In this document: positions 25,075 to 36,432 of the stretch, in pieces
Layout of the letters: every line of letters begins with the position of its first letter
Numbering within the stretch: the first letter of the stretch is position 1
Assembly (NCBI RefSeq): GCF_020536995.1
Contig: NC_068357.1
Coordinates: 127,738,309 to 127,802,308, forward strand
DNA: 64,000 bases
Direction of reading: 5' to 3'
Source: Dreissena polymorpha
Lineage: Eukaryota; Mollusca; Bivalvia; Myida; Dreissenidae
Notes under the pieces: model-generated
Seen by the model: only the letters and a program-made list of their open reading frames with translations
Told to the model about the DNA's origin: nothing
Database searches by the model: none
Program-made: the position numbers and the translations under genes

Positions 25075-25394
25075 CATAAACAACAAATAAAGAAAATGAT
25101 AAACTTCATACCTGTTTTATGACTTATTCCATTTTGATGAATACACGTGTATTTGTTTGTAAACACAATTTGAAACATAAAATAACAATAACTGGTTTAA
25201 GGCCTTTTTAGTTCATTTTTTGGCCTTTTTGGTACGCTTTGTGGCCTTTTTGGTACGCTTTGTGGCCTTTTTGGTACGGCCTTCTTGGTATTCGGCCTTT
25301 TTGGTATGCGGCCTTTTTAGTTTTCGGCCTTTCTGGACCTAAACCCTACTGGTGTAGCGCTGGTATTGGGTCGTTTCGCCCCAATACATGTTCG

Positions 25395-25840
25395 CCCTAG
25401 ATACAAGATACAAGAAACTTTATTTAAAGTCGGTTTTTATAAACAGTTAACATTAGCAATCAAAGCTATTTTCCGACAAAAACAAAGTCTTAACAACAAG
25501 ATAAAACATACACCTAGATAAAAAGAAATGCAAATTATCACATATAATTTAAAGACATATACGAATGATTGCTAAAAAACAAAACCCTTATTAAAAGTAA
25601 TTGACCAGTGTATTTAAATAGATACATAAGACTTTTAAAATATATACTTAAGCATACTAATATATATACACAGACATGCAGAATAACAAACACATGAAAA
25701 TTCACTGTCAGTTTTGCAGGGCAATACTGGATGTATAGTGATATTCACCAGATTTGATCTGTTAAAAACGCCAATAAGAGAGCCCTAAGTTACACTGAGT
25801 CGTTTTGACCTGGATCGTGTCGCCCTTACAATTATCCAAC
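25395..25840 (-). repeat. Probable LINE 3' tail, minus strand
   Basis: GATACAAGATACAAGAAAC at 25400 followed by TTTATTTAAAG is, on the minus strand, a 3' end with short tandem tail repeats, as in molluscan LINEs. The AT-rich DNA to its right would be 3' untranslated region. No coding part is recognisable. Confidence 0.4.
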
Positions 25841-26779
25841 AAACTTAGATCCAAGACGTTTGATCAGATGATTGGCTTATTAATAGCATGTGAACATTAA
25901 AGGAGTTACCGCGGTGTATTTTTTTATAAACTTTAAGCTAGTTTGCATCTTTTGATCTCAAGATACTCGGAGAAAGTGAATAGAACAAGCAACTTGGTTA
26001 TGGCATAATTAATTCAAATATCGACCTTATTGCAGACAAATTGTGTTTTCTTGTGAGCAGATAGTCGCCAACATGCCATCCTTTGTGATTTATGTGACAT
26101 ATGGTAACATCGAACATGTGATACAGGTATGATAGGTTTATTTATTATATTTATTTTTCGTGTCCACGGTATTTGTCTGCATGTTGTCGTTGCTGTCCAC
26201 ATTGTACTTAAATTGTTATATCATTTTGTAAGTAAGAGACAGTTGAAAAAAGTTAGAGAAAAACGGAGAATAAGTTGAAGATCAGCACTTTTGTCTCATT
26301 AGTTTCCCTTTAAATATTTTAATAATATTTCTATTAATGTCTCAAGCAGATACCGTAAACAGGGAAATAGTCAATTACAATTTATTTATCCCATCAAGAA
26401 AGTTTTATTATTTCTACTATTTGAATAAGCTAAAAAAATAAATAAAATAACGATCATGAATTAGATGTAAAAAACGATATTCAACAAATCTTGTAAAAAT
26501 ACCATTACATATATTCTGATCTATTTCAATAACCGTGCTTAACATTTCTTTCATACTTAAAGCATAAAGGGTTTCAAATTGCCGCCTATAGTTAATGATA
26601 TTTAGTGAGAAGGGCCCACATCGATGATGTTGGTATAACTCTAGGCCCAATCCATTCGTATACATGTACTTTAAACTGTCTATGATATGTTATTGTTTGT
26701 AAATGAATGTGTATATACAAAAAATATGTTTAACTAAACTAATGATATTTTACGAAATAAGCAGACGGGTTTTACTGAA
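25841..26779. other. Non-coding stretch
   Basis: The minus-strand frame 26417-26665 has no recognised domain. Nothing else is supported. Confidence 0.4.
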
Positions 26780-27016
26780 TTAATTTGCCCCATGGTTACA
26801 ATAAGGATAGTGCATATCAAGGTATTCTCGGCTTCTAAGATATATCCTCCTGGGAGTATCATCAGCTAGGCCCGTACATGCCAGCTGAAACTGCATTTTA
26901 TATGCAGACCGTGCCATCGCGAGCCCATCGGAGAACCCTTCAATCTCGATCCTATGGAAGAATTGTAAGGTCCTGTAGGGGCCGCCGTCCTGTAGTGTTT
27001 CTTCTTTTGCAGAATG
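26780..27016 (-). CDS. Candidate terminal exon of an unrecognised gene
   Basis: After a plausible acceptor (CTTCTTGTTAG) the minus strand is open for 78 codons to a TAA at 26780-26782. It includes GGPYRTLQFFHRIEIEGFSD, MARSAYKMQFQLACTGLADD and TPRRIYLRSREYL. Base composition is higher in GC than the flanks and the residues look protein-like, so I take it as coding. It has no internal ATG start suitable for a whole gene. I could not find the preceding exon and do not recognise the family. Confidence 0.45.
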   Translation of the reverse strand, partial: HSAKEETLQDGGPYRTLQFFHRIEIEGFSDGLAMARSAYKMQFQLACTGLADDTPRRIYLRSREYLDMHYPYCNHGAN

Positions 27017-28213
27017 CTAACAAGAAGTCTACGTTGTTGACGTGCAGTGTATGTTAAAAAAAAAGAGTCGTTGCCATGCCATTGTCAGCTAATACGGTGA
27101 CTATTTTAATACATATTTACAAGACCAAGTGCACCCCGTTGACTTAAGACTGCCTGTCAGAGCTGAGTTATCGGCAGTGGTAGGCATATTTATTTATTCA
27201 TTCATTCATTCCGGTACATACGATCAATGGTACGGAGCATTTCGGAGGCAGTCGATGCACCACTATTGTTATTGAGGCATGCTAAAACCCAAATATCTAA
27301 GGTTTTATAGGACTTCACACGAGACCAGATAGTCATACATAACATAAGCTTTGGGATCGGCTGCACTTAGTACATCAGTTTATTAATTCATAAGCAACAC
27401 TATTTATTTCGTGTTTATATTTATGCGGAGTGCTTATTAATTATCTTCATTTTAGATGGTGAGGTTCTCGCCCATTTGTACGAGGATGGCGTCAAATAAT
27501 CGGTTAAAATACATTTATTTGTAGCCTCGAGCGGGTGTCGTTTTAAAAACCGCGCTACAACAACAACAGTGTTGGAGGAAAAAGTGGATTGTGCGTGGAC
27601 AAAGTTAAAATTAACAAAAAACAAACAAACAACAAACACCCGACATAGTGGACAAGTTGCATACAGATAAGTGAAACTTCTTTTATTTCTGCCGCTTTCC
27701 TGATAATGGAATGATAACGCATATGAATGACTCGGTTGTTAGTTTTGAGTGAAGTGCTTCGCATTTGTTGTTTATATGCCATAAATGGACTGGTCTGGTA
27801 TTCATTTTGAAGAGTAAGGCTGATATGATAACCTAATATACGTGCAAGGTGCTACCTATTTTACGGGCAAAAGCTTTTTAAGTTTTTTTGATAACCATGT
27901 ATTTCAAATAAATATATTGACATGATTGTGTTCAAAATATTATATCCTCGATTACCGTAAATTCGCGACCTAAACATTTAATGTCAATATTAAAATAATA
28001 ACGCATAAAAAACAACGAAAACAAACATTAACCTTTTAAAATAAATTCATTCTTCGCTGATTTTTCCCATTGTGATTTCCAAACAATGTTTTTAAAGCTC
28101 TTAAATGCCAATATTGTTGACATAAGTGTAAAGCGTCAGCCATTTTGTTTTACTACCCTTGATTCGCGGGTATGACGTCATACAAAAATTCATTGCAATG
28201 TCAAGTAATTAGT
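27017..28213. other. Non-coding stretch with a possible structured element
   Basis: At 27520-27560 GTAGCCTCGAGCGGGTGTCG and a later GCGCTAC can form a stem, which might be part of a SINE. A CRE consensus TGACGTCA lies at 28173-28180. No coding exon is supported. Confidence 0.35.
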
Positions 28214-28214
28214 A

Positions 28215-28663
28215 ACTGTTCATGAACTGTTCGTGAACCGAGTTCATGAATAGTTCACGAATAGTCAGTGAACAGAAAATGGGCCACGTCTGTGAAATGT
28301 TCTTGACATTTTAGTTCATGAACTGTTCATGAACACTATTGGCATGAAGTGTTTATGAAATATTCTTGAAACCTAATGGCATGAAGTGTTCATGAACTAT
28401 TCTTGGACCATAATGACATGAAATGTTCATGAACTATTCTTGAACCCTTATGGCATGAAGTGTTCATGAACTATTCATGAACACCAATGGTATGAAGTGT
28501 TCTTGAACAGTTCATGAACAACACAGTTCTTGAAAAGTTCTTTAGGGTTTTGCTGTTCATGAACAGTTCATGAACACTCCTTCTATTTTTCAATGGCCCA
28601 TTTTCTGTTCACGGGCTCAGTGAATAGTTCATGAACTATAATTCTTCACGAGTTCATGAACTG
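28215..28663. mobile_element. Array of TTCNNGAA palindromes in a MITE-like element
   Basis: I count at least 19 TTCNNGAA words in about 450 bp, mostly within GTTCATGAAC. Several are paired 11 bp apart (TTCATGAACTATTCTTGAA). The two ends are imperfect inverted repeats: left GTTCATGAACTGTTCGTGAA leading to GAACAGAAAATGGGCCA, and right the reverse, starting TGGCCCATTTTCTGTTC. The centre has four or five direct units with TGGCATGAAGTGTTCATGAA. Non-coding. The word matches a tail-to-tail heat-shock element pair. Confidence 0.75.
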
Positions 28664-28760
28664 AGGTCTTACAAAGGTTATTATAAGTGTAAGCAAACAT
28701 GAGAGACTACAAACAATGTCATCAGCCACAGACTGCCAGGCTTAGCACAAAGGCTAGTTT

Positions 28761-29846
28761 CAGGGCTTTTCATCTGGAAATTGGGAAGAAGCCCTAGCCT
28801 TGCAAATTGGGAAATTTAAGCGCGATAAATGGCCATTTTGGGAAAAAAACTTTTAAAGCATTTCATCACAGGTAAATCATTAAATCAATTTTAAACAGTC
28901 ACAATAATGGTTTGAACTTTATTTTTGTTATGAATTAATGACCTGGAAATGTTCTTTTCAAAGATTGGCCAGCTATATTTTCAAACAGATAAACTTTTCA
29001 ACAGGTAACAGCAGTTTTTGAACAGTAAACTAAAAGTTATCTCTTTTTTCGTTATGACAGACTCTGTCACAGTCACACAATTCAGAACTTCACAAAGCCA
29101 TTTCCCTTTGTTTTGCATTTTTAAACTTGTCAACTAGAAGCTCCCATTCTATTTCACTGAAATCATGTTGATATGAACTGATCCTCATCAAGTCATCCAA
29201 ATGTTTTGTTGACAGGGAGGTCCTGAGGTCTGAACATATATCGTTCATGGTACTAAAGGAACGCTCCACAACAGCTGTTGACTGTGGTATGAGCATGGCA
29301 AGCCAGGGCTTTTCATCTGGAAATTGGGAAAAAGCCCTAGCCTTGCAAATTGGGAAATTTAAGCGCGATAAATGGCCATTTTGGGAAAAAAACTTTTAAA
29401 GCATTTCATCACAGGTAAATCATTTAATCAATTTTAAACAGTCACAATAATGGTTTGAACTTTATTTTTGTTATGAATTAATGACCTGGAAATGTTCTTT
29501 TCAAAGATTGGCCAGCTATATTTTCAAACAGATAAACTTTTCAACAGGTAACAGCAGTTTTTGAACAGTAAACTAAAAGTTATCTCTTTTTTCGTTATGA
29601 CAGACTCTGTCACAGTCACACAATTCAGAACTTCACAAAGCCATTTCCCTTTGTTTTGCATTTTTAAACTTGTCAACTAGAAGCTCCCATTCTATTTCAC
29701 TGAAATCATGTTGATATGAACTGATCCTCATCAAGTCATCCAAATGTTTTGTTGACAGGGAGGTCCTGAGGTCTGGACATATATCGTTCATGGCACTAAA
29801 GGAACGCTCCACAACAGCTGTTGACTGTGGTATGAGCATGGCAAGC
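28761..29846 (-). repeat. 543-bp tandem duplication at the hAT left end
   Basis: Unit 1 is 28761-29303 and unit 2 is 29304-29846. I see only about four or five differences, so the duplication is recent. Each unit carries the left TIR and the last 68 codons of the transposase (MLIPQSTAVVERSFS... to REMAL). The element therefore has two potential left ends. Unit 1's coding piece is cut off from the rest of the gene. Confidence 0.9.
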
Positions 29847-32800
29847 TCCAGCATTGTATGTACACGTGGGAAACATGCTGTCAGACCGGTGTCTGTCTGC
29901 AATTTCCTGTAGACATCAGACACAGTTGTTACAGGTGTAACTGCTCTATTTCTGAAAATTTGTAAATAAAAAACTGTTGAAAAATAAATGATTGAAAACA
30001 ATACTTTTGTACAATTCTTATTTATACTGAGACATTATTATTGAAAATGTTGAAGTTAACATTACATAATAAAATTTTAGATACAAAAATAAATGTTACT
30101 AGCTGTATACAGAATCAAATTCATTTAAATCAATGATCACTGTCTGGCTGACTAAAATAGAAAGACAAATTTACAAATTATTAAGAAGAGTTGATGAACC
30201 GATGGAAAGCTGTAGAAATAACGTCAAATGAAAAATAACAGATGAAACATAGAACAGAAACACAAAGATATCTGAGTCATCATGATGTAAAACAATGTTG
30301 CAAAACTTAGAGGGTCATAATGATAATGGCCCTGAATTGCTCACCAAAGTTTCTCATTTTTGACATCTGGTCATATTATTGTTGAGTGGTCCGGAGCAGA
30401 ACAATTTGAGCAGTTTTGGAGGAGGGCCACATGAGAAACATTTGAGTGAAATCTGTTATGTAAAGAAACAAATGTGATCACTAGAGTGTTTACAAGCTTT
30501 TTTCTTTTTTAAGCTCTGGCAGCCATCTTGTTCATAGTTGCATAGAAATATGAACAAAGTTGGTAAAGGGCAAACCAAGGATCGTTAATTCATGTGAAGT
30601 AATTTCAAATTCTAACCAGGTGCATGACGGACATTGATCGATCACAATAGCTCACCTTGTCACTATTACACAGGTGATCTAATAATGAACAACAACTTCA
30701 AGTGAACTAATAATGAACAACAACTTCAAGTGAACTTTCGAATTTGATATCTAACTCTCAGTGACTAACTTCATCAGAAACATGTGCGTTCTAAAAGAAA
30801 GCAACTCTTGCTCAACTACTGGGTCTACATCGGCTGGTGCCACTGACACATGCCCTTGAAAAGTGTCTGTCTGTTGTTGACCATAATGACTGGCTAGTGT
30901 CTTTATCTTGTCCTATGATAACAGTTATAAACAGCAAAATCTTTTGAATGATCATTTTAACTGAAAACAAGACCTTTTACCTTAATGTCAGGTTAATATA
31001 ATTCAATCATATACTAAATAATTATTAATATCAGTCATACGGTATATGATTTAAATTATCATCAATTATCACAAAATTGAATGTAACATTTTGTGATAAT
31101 TTAAATCATATACTTTATAACATGTTATCTGCAAATATTTGTATAATCATGTTAATATGATAATGTTTGAATATAAAAACATACCTTTCCATAATCCCGC
31201 AAGTCATCAGCACTATCGGGTAAGTTAACTGGATCCAGAACACCGAAAGCGGCCAAGACAATAGATGTGACAGTGAATGCGTCTTCGATTTCAGAAATAA
31301 GCTCATATATGAAAGGTACCCCTGTAGCCTGAAGAAAACCTGAAATAAGGTTTGTATGATTGATCATTCAGCAAAAACATCCTGGTTGAATAATGCCAAC
31401 TATACAATTTCAAAGTTATAATATGTACTTTGAAATAAGTAATTCCCAAAACAGGAATACCCTAATTTAAAAGTGCACTGATGCGTCAAGGCTCAGTGAG
31501 CAGGGATGATGTATACGTACCTATCATAAATTGTTAAATGTTTTTGTTTAAGATTATTTTATAGATTATTTTATACGACTCCCACTTCACATACCCTGTG
31601 GAGTTAGTTCATTGTTATCGTCCCTCAGTCTGCGCGCCAAATCTGTCCGGTCTTGAATTACACCCAGCAAGTCATCACATTTTCTGAAATTTATTTTCGT
31701 TAAAACGGTTTGAACTTCAAATCAAGCATAGAGCAATATTCATATTAATTCAATAATATTTTCTGCTAAAAGTTATCTTTCTCTTAAATCAAAATTTTTG
31801 AAGAGAGTTCAAAGCTCAATACTGTAGTTTTTATAAATGTGGTGAAAATAATGATTTTGCCAGAAGAATCATATCAAAAACTCTGATAGTTCCCAATTTT
31901 TTTAAAGAAGACTGTTACTGACAAAACGTAAAACAGATACATATATATACTACTAGCAATCTGCATAGACCTGTTTTTAAAAGTTAACAACTTATATACT
32001 GTTTGAGAATAATTGTAACATGAACCTGAATTCCAAATCCTCAAATTGGCCATCCTGGTAGTTCTGTATCAGACCATGGAGATCATGTACACAAGCCTTT
32101 ACACGTTCCGTCAAGTTGGTAAAATAGCCAAGGTCGCTTTGCAAATACAATGAGAGGAAGTTGACTGGTTTGAGTACGTCTGTTAACATTAGGATCATGA
32201 GTACAGTCTGACGGTCTGATGCCTTTGTCCTGATGCCGGTAATCTCTGGTTCTCTTGTGTCATCAAGTATGCTATCCAAGCAATCGAGCAAGGATTCATA
32301 ACGAGAAATGAACCGTGTGCACGCTTTCAGATGTGACAATCACCTACAAAAAATAAACAAATGATTTCAACATTTTAAACAGTAGTTACATTAAATCATT
32401 CGTTAAATTAAAATGTCAGAGTGTTCTAGGTAAAGCAGAAATTAAGTGGGGTCACTGTACAAGCCTGAAATAAGTTGTATTAATGTTACTAAGAAGTGTT
32501 TGTACTTATAGAATAGATAAAACGGTTGAGTATAATAACTCAAAAGCATATTATAATTAAACAGTAACATGTCATTTGCTGCCTGGCTTTTAAAATACCT
32601 TGTGGCTGCAGCTCTGATGAAGGTCAATGGTTTCTCGTCATAGAGCTCTTGCATTTGTTGAAACACTGCATGCCGTTTTGCGGAAAAGTGGAAAAGCTTC
32701 CAGATCGAAACAAGAACACCCTCCACGTCAGACAATGTTGCGTTCTTTTTGAGTAGGTGAGTGAAGCAAAGCGCAAGGCGATGGTTGCGGCAGTTTACAT

Positions 32801-34267
32801 ATAGGCTGTGAGGTGACATATGTCGCACCCTCTTCTGCAGACCTGAAGTGAAGAAGAACTGTTTAAATAACCTGTACATTATTAATAATTCATAGACTTA
32901 AACATTCTACCTTGTAATTTGTTTAAAGTGTGAAACAATCCGCAAAATGAAAGTGCGTCAAACAATTCAAATATTTCAGTTTGTGAAGTTTTTATTGCAT
33001 GAAATAATTTGGTCACTTGACTGTAATGTACCTGTTCTCTCGCCACTCATAGTGTTACAGCCATCAGCAGGAATGAAGCGAATGTTCTTCACGTCCAACT
33101 CTTTTGATACACAAAAGGTCTGGACAGCCTCCTCAAAGTCCAACGCTTTGGTGCCATTGATGTGGACAAGCCCGAGAAACTTCTCATTGGCACCATTTTC
33201 GCCTACCCATCTGGCCATAATTGATACTTGTGATCTGTTTGCATTATCGGTGCTTTCATCCAGAAATATTGTAAACTTTCTATCTCTCATTTCAGCAATG
33301 GTCTTCCTCTCGATGAAATCACTTACAAGTTCTACAAACTCTGTGGCAGCCCTAGGAGACAGATAATTTACATCAGCCGCCAACATACTGCTTACAACAG
33401 GATCACCTAAACTTCCCAGCAATTTCGCAATTTCTGGCAGATTTTCACAATGACCCCACTTCTGATTGACCAGAAACACTGTGACTTTGAGGAGCTTTTT
33501 AATGTAACTTCTGTTCTGCTCTTTCTCTTGTTCACTTTTACTTTCCTTCTTGGATTTCATATTTGATAACATATCATTGAAAGTGGTAACATTGGTTGAA
33601 TACGAGGAATATCTGTCAACACTCATTTTATGCCTTATACTGTTTTCATGTAGTTCTAACCTTCTGGTTGGGTGTGAACCAAGAACAGCGCCAGTGGAAG
33701 CAAAGGCTGTTTCAATTGATGAGTTTCCGCCAAAGAGCTCACAAAATTTGCAGATATAACCCTTTTTACTTGAACTATGATACATCCATGGATAACGGTT
33801 TTCATATTGTAGAACACATTGCTTTCTGTTGTCAATATCAATTTCTGTTTTGGGTGTCTTATTGACCGGGTTAAGCTTCAAAACCTCATCACTGCCACTG
33901 GATTGCTTACTATCACCCTCTACATGACTTATTATTGAGCTTCATTTGTACTTGTGACTGATACAGACTGTGACGATTCAGGTGTCTTATTTACTGATTC
34001 AAGCTGTGAAACCTCATCACTGGATTGCTTACAAACACCCTCTTCCTGACTTACACTTACAGCTTCATTAGAACTTGCAGCTGTTTCAGATCGACACGAT
34101 TCATCGACGACAAGGACGGAAAGATCGGCCTTGTCGGAAGAATTATTGCTGGCGTCATGCTTGTTTTTTTTTAATCCGCAGTCGAATAAAGTTTTTTGAT
34201 CTTCTTTAGAGTCCAGGAGCTTTCGTTTCTTAACTGATTTTAGGTAATATTTACCATTATGTGACAT
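29633..34267 (-). CDS. hAT transposase gene (TTF-type zinc finger, RNase H-like DDE, hAT dimerisation domain)
   Basis: Exons on the minus strand: 33032-34267, 32599-32842, 32026-32343, 31595-31683, 31185-31339, 30770-30912 and 29633-29951. All have GT-AG borders and compatible phases. The N-terminus is low-complexity with a two-copy repeat (KQSSDEVSQLESVNKTPE, then KQSSGSDEVLKLNPVNKTPK). Then come the TTF-type finger (GYICKFCELFGG), the first catalytic region (FTIFLDESTD), PADGCNTMSGERTG and CRNHRLALCFTHLL. The C-terminal dimerisation domain reads QSTAVVERSFSAMND with LDDLMRI. Two defects are visible: a one-base shift near 33940, and a TGA at about 32340 where hAT proteins usually have the Trp of an RW motif. 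It is otherwise open, so recently active. Confidence 0.85.
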
Positions 34268-34618
34268 TTTCAAACTGAAAATTCAGCGATGACACTGGTG
34301 ACCTCCCTTGCGGCCCTTGTGCAAAAACCGACAATAAAACCCGTACTACGCAATATTCTGTTCTAGACTGGTACACAAATACAATTAAAATTCGGCTTAG
34401 CGGTAGTGGGGAAATACCTGAACTGAACTGGTAGTGAAAAAATCGATACCAGACAACAATTACGCAAAATAAACCTTCATCTTTGTTTATCGCTCGTGGA
34501 AGCTTTCAATGAAATTACAATCATCTACAAGACCAGTAAAACTATACCGAATAGTAACTTGGCTACAAAACACTATCCGCTGTGTTTATTTTTTTGATTT
34601 TCAGGGGAATTTCAATCG

Positions 34619-35874
34619 TTTTTTTAGCTCATCTATTTTTTGAAAAAAAATTATGAGCTATTGTCATCACCTTGGCGTCGGCGTTGGCGTTGGCGTTGGC
34701 GTTGGCGTCGGCGTCCGGTTAAGTTTTGCGTTTAGGTCCACTTTTCTCAGAAAGTATCAATGCTATTGCATTCAAACTTGGTACACTTACTTACTATCAT
34801 GAGGGGACTGGGCAGGCAAAGTTAGATAACTCTGGCGTGCATTTTGACAGAATTATGTGCCCTTTTTATACTTAAAAAATTGAAAATTTTGGTTAAGTTT
34901 TGCGTTTAGTTCCACTTTTCTCAGTAAGTATCAATGCTATTGCATTCAAACTTGGTACACTTACTTACTATCATGAGGGGACTGGGCAGGCAAAGTTAGA
35001 TAACTCTGGCATGCATTTTGACAGAATTATGTGCCCTTTTTATACTTAGAAAATTGACAATTTTGGTTAAGTTTTGTGTTTAGGTCCATTTTATTCCTTA
35101 AGCATCAAAGCTATTGCTTTCATACTTGCAACACTTACTAACTATCATAAGGGGACTGTGCAGGCAAAGTAATGTAACTCTGACTGGCATTTTGACAGAA
35201 TTATGTGCCCTTTTTATACTTAGAAAATTGAAAATTTGATTAAGTTTTGTGTTTAGGTCCACTTTATTCCTACAGTATCAAAGCTATTGCTTTCATACTT
35301 GCAAGATTTATGAACTATCATAAGGGGACCGTGCAGGCAAAGTTATGTAACTCTGACTGGCATTTGGACGGAATTATGGGCCCTTTATACTTAGAAAATT
35401 GAAAATTTGGTTAAGATTTATGTTTTGGTCCACTTTACCCCTAAAGTATTATAGATGTTGCTTTCATACTTGGAACACTCACAAACTATCATAAGGGTAC
35501 AGTAAAAGGACAAGTTGCATAACTCTGGTTGTCATTGTTACGGAATTATGGCCCTTTTTTGACTTAGTAACTTTTAATATATGGTTAAATTTTGTGTTTC
35601 GATCCACTTTACTTCTTAAATATCAAGGCTATTGCTTTCAAACTTCAAATACATACATGCTATCATGAGGTTACTGTACCTGGCAACTTGAATTTTACTT
35701 TGACCTTTGAATGACCTTGACTCTCAAGGTCAAATTATTAAATTTTGCTAAAATTGCCATAACTTCTTTATTTATGATTAGATTTGATGAAACTACTCTT
35801 ACCTGACATACCACAATAGACTCCACCCAAACCATCCCCGTGCCCTCCCCCCCCTCCCCCCTCCTCCCCCCCCC

Positions 35875-35910
<36 letters not shown>

Positions 35911-36012
35911 CATCTCACAAATGACCACCACACCCTCACACTATACCCCCACCCCCCCCCCCCCCACCCCACACCCCCCCACCCCACACCCCCCCCCAAT
36001 TTTTTTTTTTGA

Positions 36013-36043
<31 letters not shown>

Positions 36044-36328
36044 CATCTCACAAATTACCACCACACCCTCACACTATACCCCCCCCCCATTTTTTTTAAA
36101 ACGGTTATGTTTGAAATACAGTCCAACCATCGCACCCAAACCCCCCCCCCCATCGCCCCCCCCCTCTCCCCCCCCCCGATTTTTTTAATGTATATAAATG
36201 TCGACAACCCCACACTATACACCCCTCTTCACTCCACTCCTCCCTCCTTTGTGATTGAAAATGAGAGTCCCTTTACCTTTAAAAAGAAAATAGATGAGCG
36301 GTCTGCACCCGCAAGGCGGTGCTCTTGT
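34619..36328 (+). mobile_element. Long non-coding repeat, copy C, inside the hAT element
   Basis: Same structure as A and B: hairpin start, GGCGTT/GGCGTC run, units of 175-180 bp, C/T tracts, GCAAGGCGGTGCTCTTG end. It lies between the transposase start and the right TIR, so it inserted after or during the life of the hAT copy. It is most similar to B, which suggests a recent common source. Confidence 0.85.
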
Positions 36329-36432
36329 TTGGGAAGTCTTTCAGCCAGAGTTGGGAAAAAATAAGGCTTTTTAGAATAGGGAAGGAGCCGAATATCGGTC
36401 TCTGTTATATAAGGATGAAAAGCCCTGAGTTT

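Larger units (their letters stand above)
22020..25345. mobile_element. MULE-like DNA transposon, non-autonomous, 3.3 kb, 9-bp target duplication
   Basis: Flanked by perfect 9-bp direct repeats CTACTGGTG (22011-22019 and 25346-25354). Termini are inverted: GGTATAGTACC on the left and GGTTTAGGTCC for the right end read inward. Each end carries a cluster of CCAAAAAGGCC-type words, six on the left (22030-22130) and eight in inverse orientation on the right (25200-25335). A 9-bp duplication fits Mutator-like elements, while 8-bp groups fit less well. No transposase is left. The inside holds two LINE 3' fragments in opposite orientation, a 78-bp hairpin and an unplaced open frame at 24598-24765. 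Confidence 0.8.
28761..36427 (-). mobile_element. hAT transposon, nearly complete, 14-bp TIR and 5-bp target duplication
   Basis: The left end CAGGGCTTTTCATC (28761) and the right end in inverse (to 36427) match over 14 bp. AGTTT flanks both sides (28756-28760 and 36428-36432). A 5-bp duplication is unusual for hAT (normally 8), but groups with 5 bp are known. The transposase gene runs on the minus strand (29633-34267). The left 543 bp (end plus transposase 3' end) are duplicated in tandem: 28761-29303 and 29304-29846. Repeat C (34619-36328) is inserted near the right end. The whole element sits in the stop codon of a host exon. Confidence 0.85.

Noticed and set aside
26060-26127. Short plus-strand exon MPSFVIYVTYGNIEHVIQ before GTATGA
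   Set aside because: Only 18 codons, no partner exon and no recognised domain.
28215-28663. CRISPR-like regular repeats
   Set aside because: Repeats are short palindromes with irregular, non-unique spacers in eukaryotic DNA; the array has inverted ends of a MITE.
32947-33865. Several plus-strand frames opposite the hAT transposase
   Set aside because: They are shadows of the well-supported minus-strand exon and have no domain.
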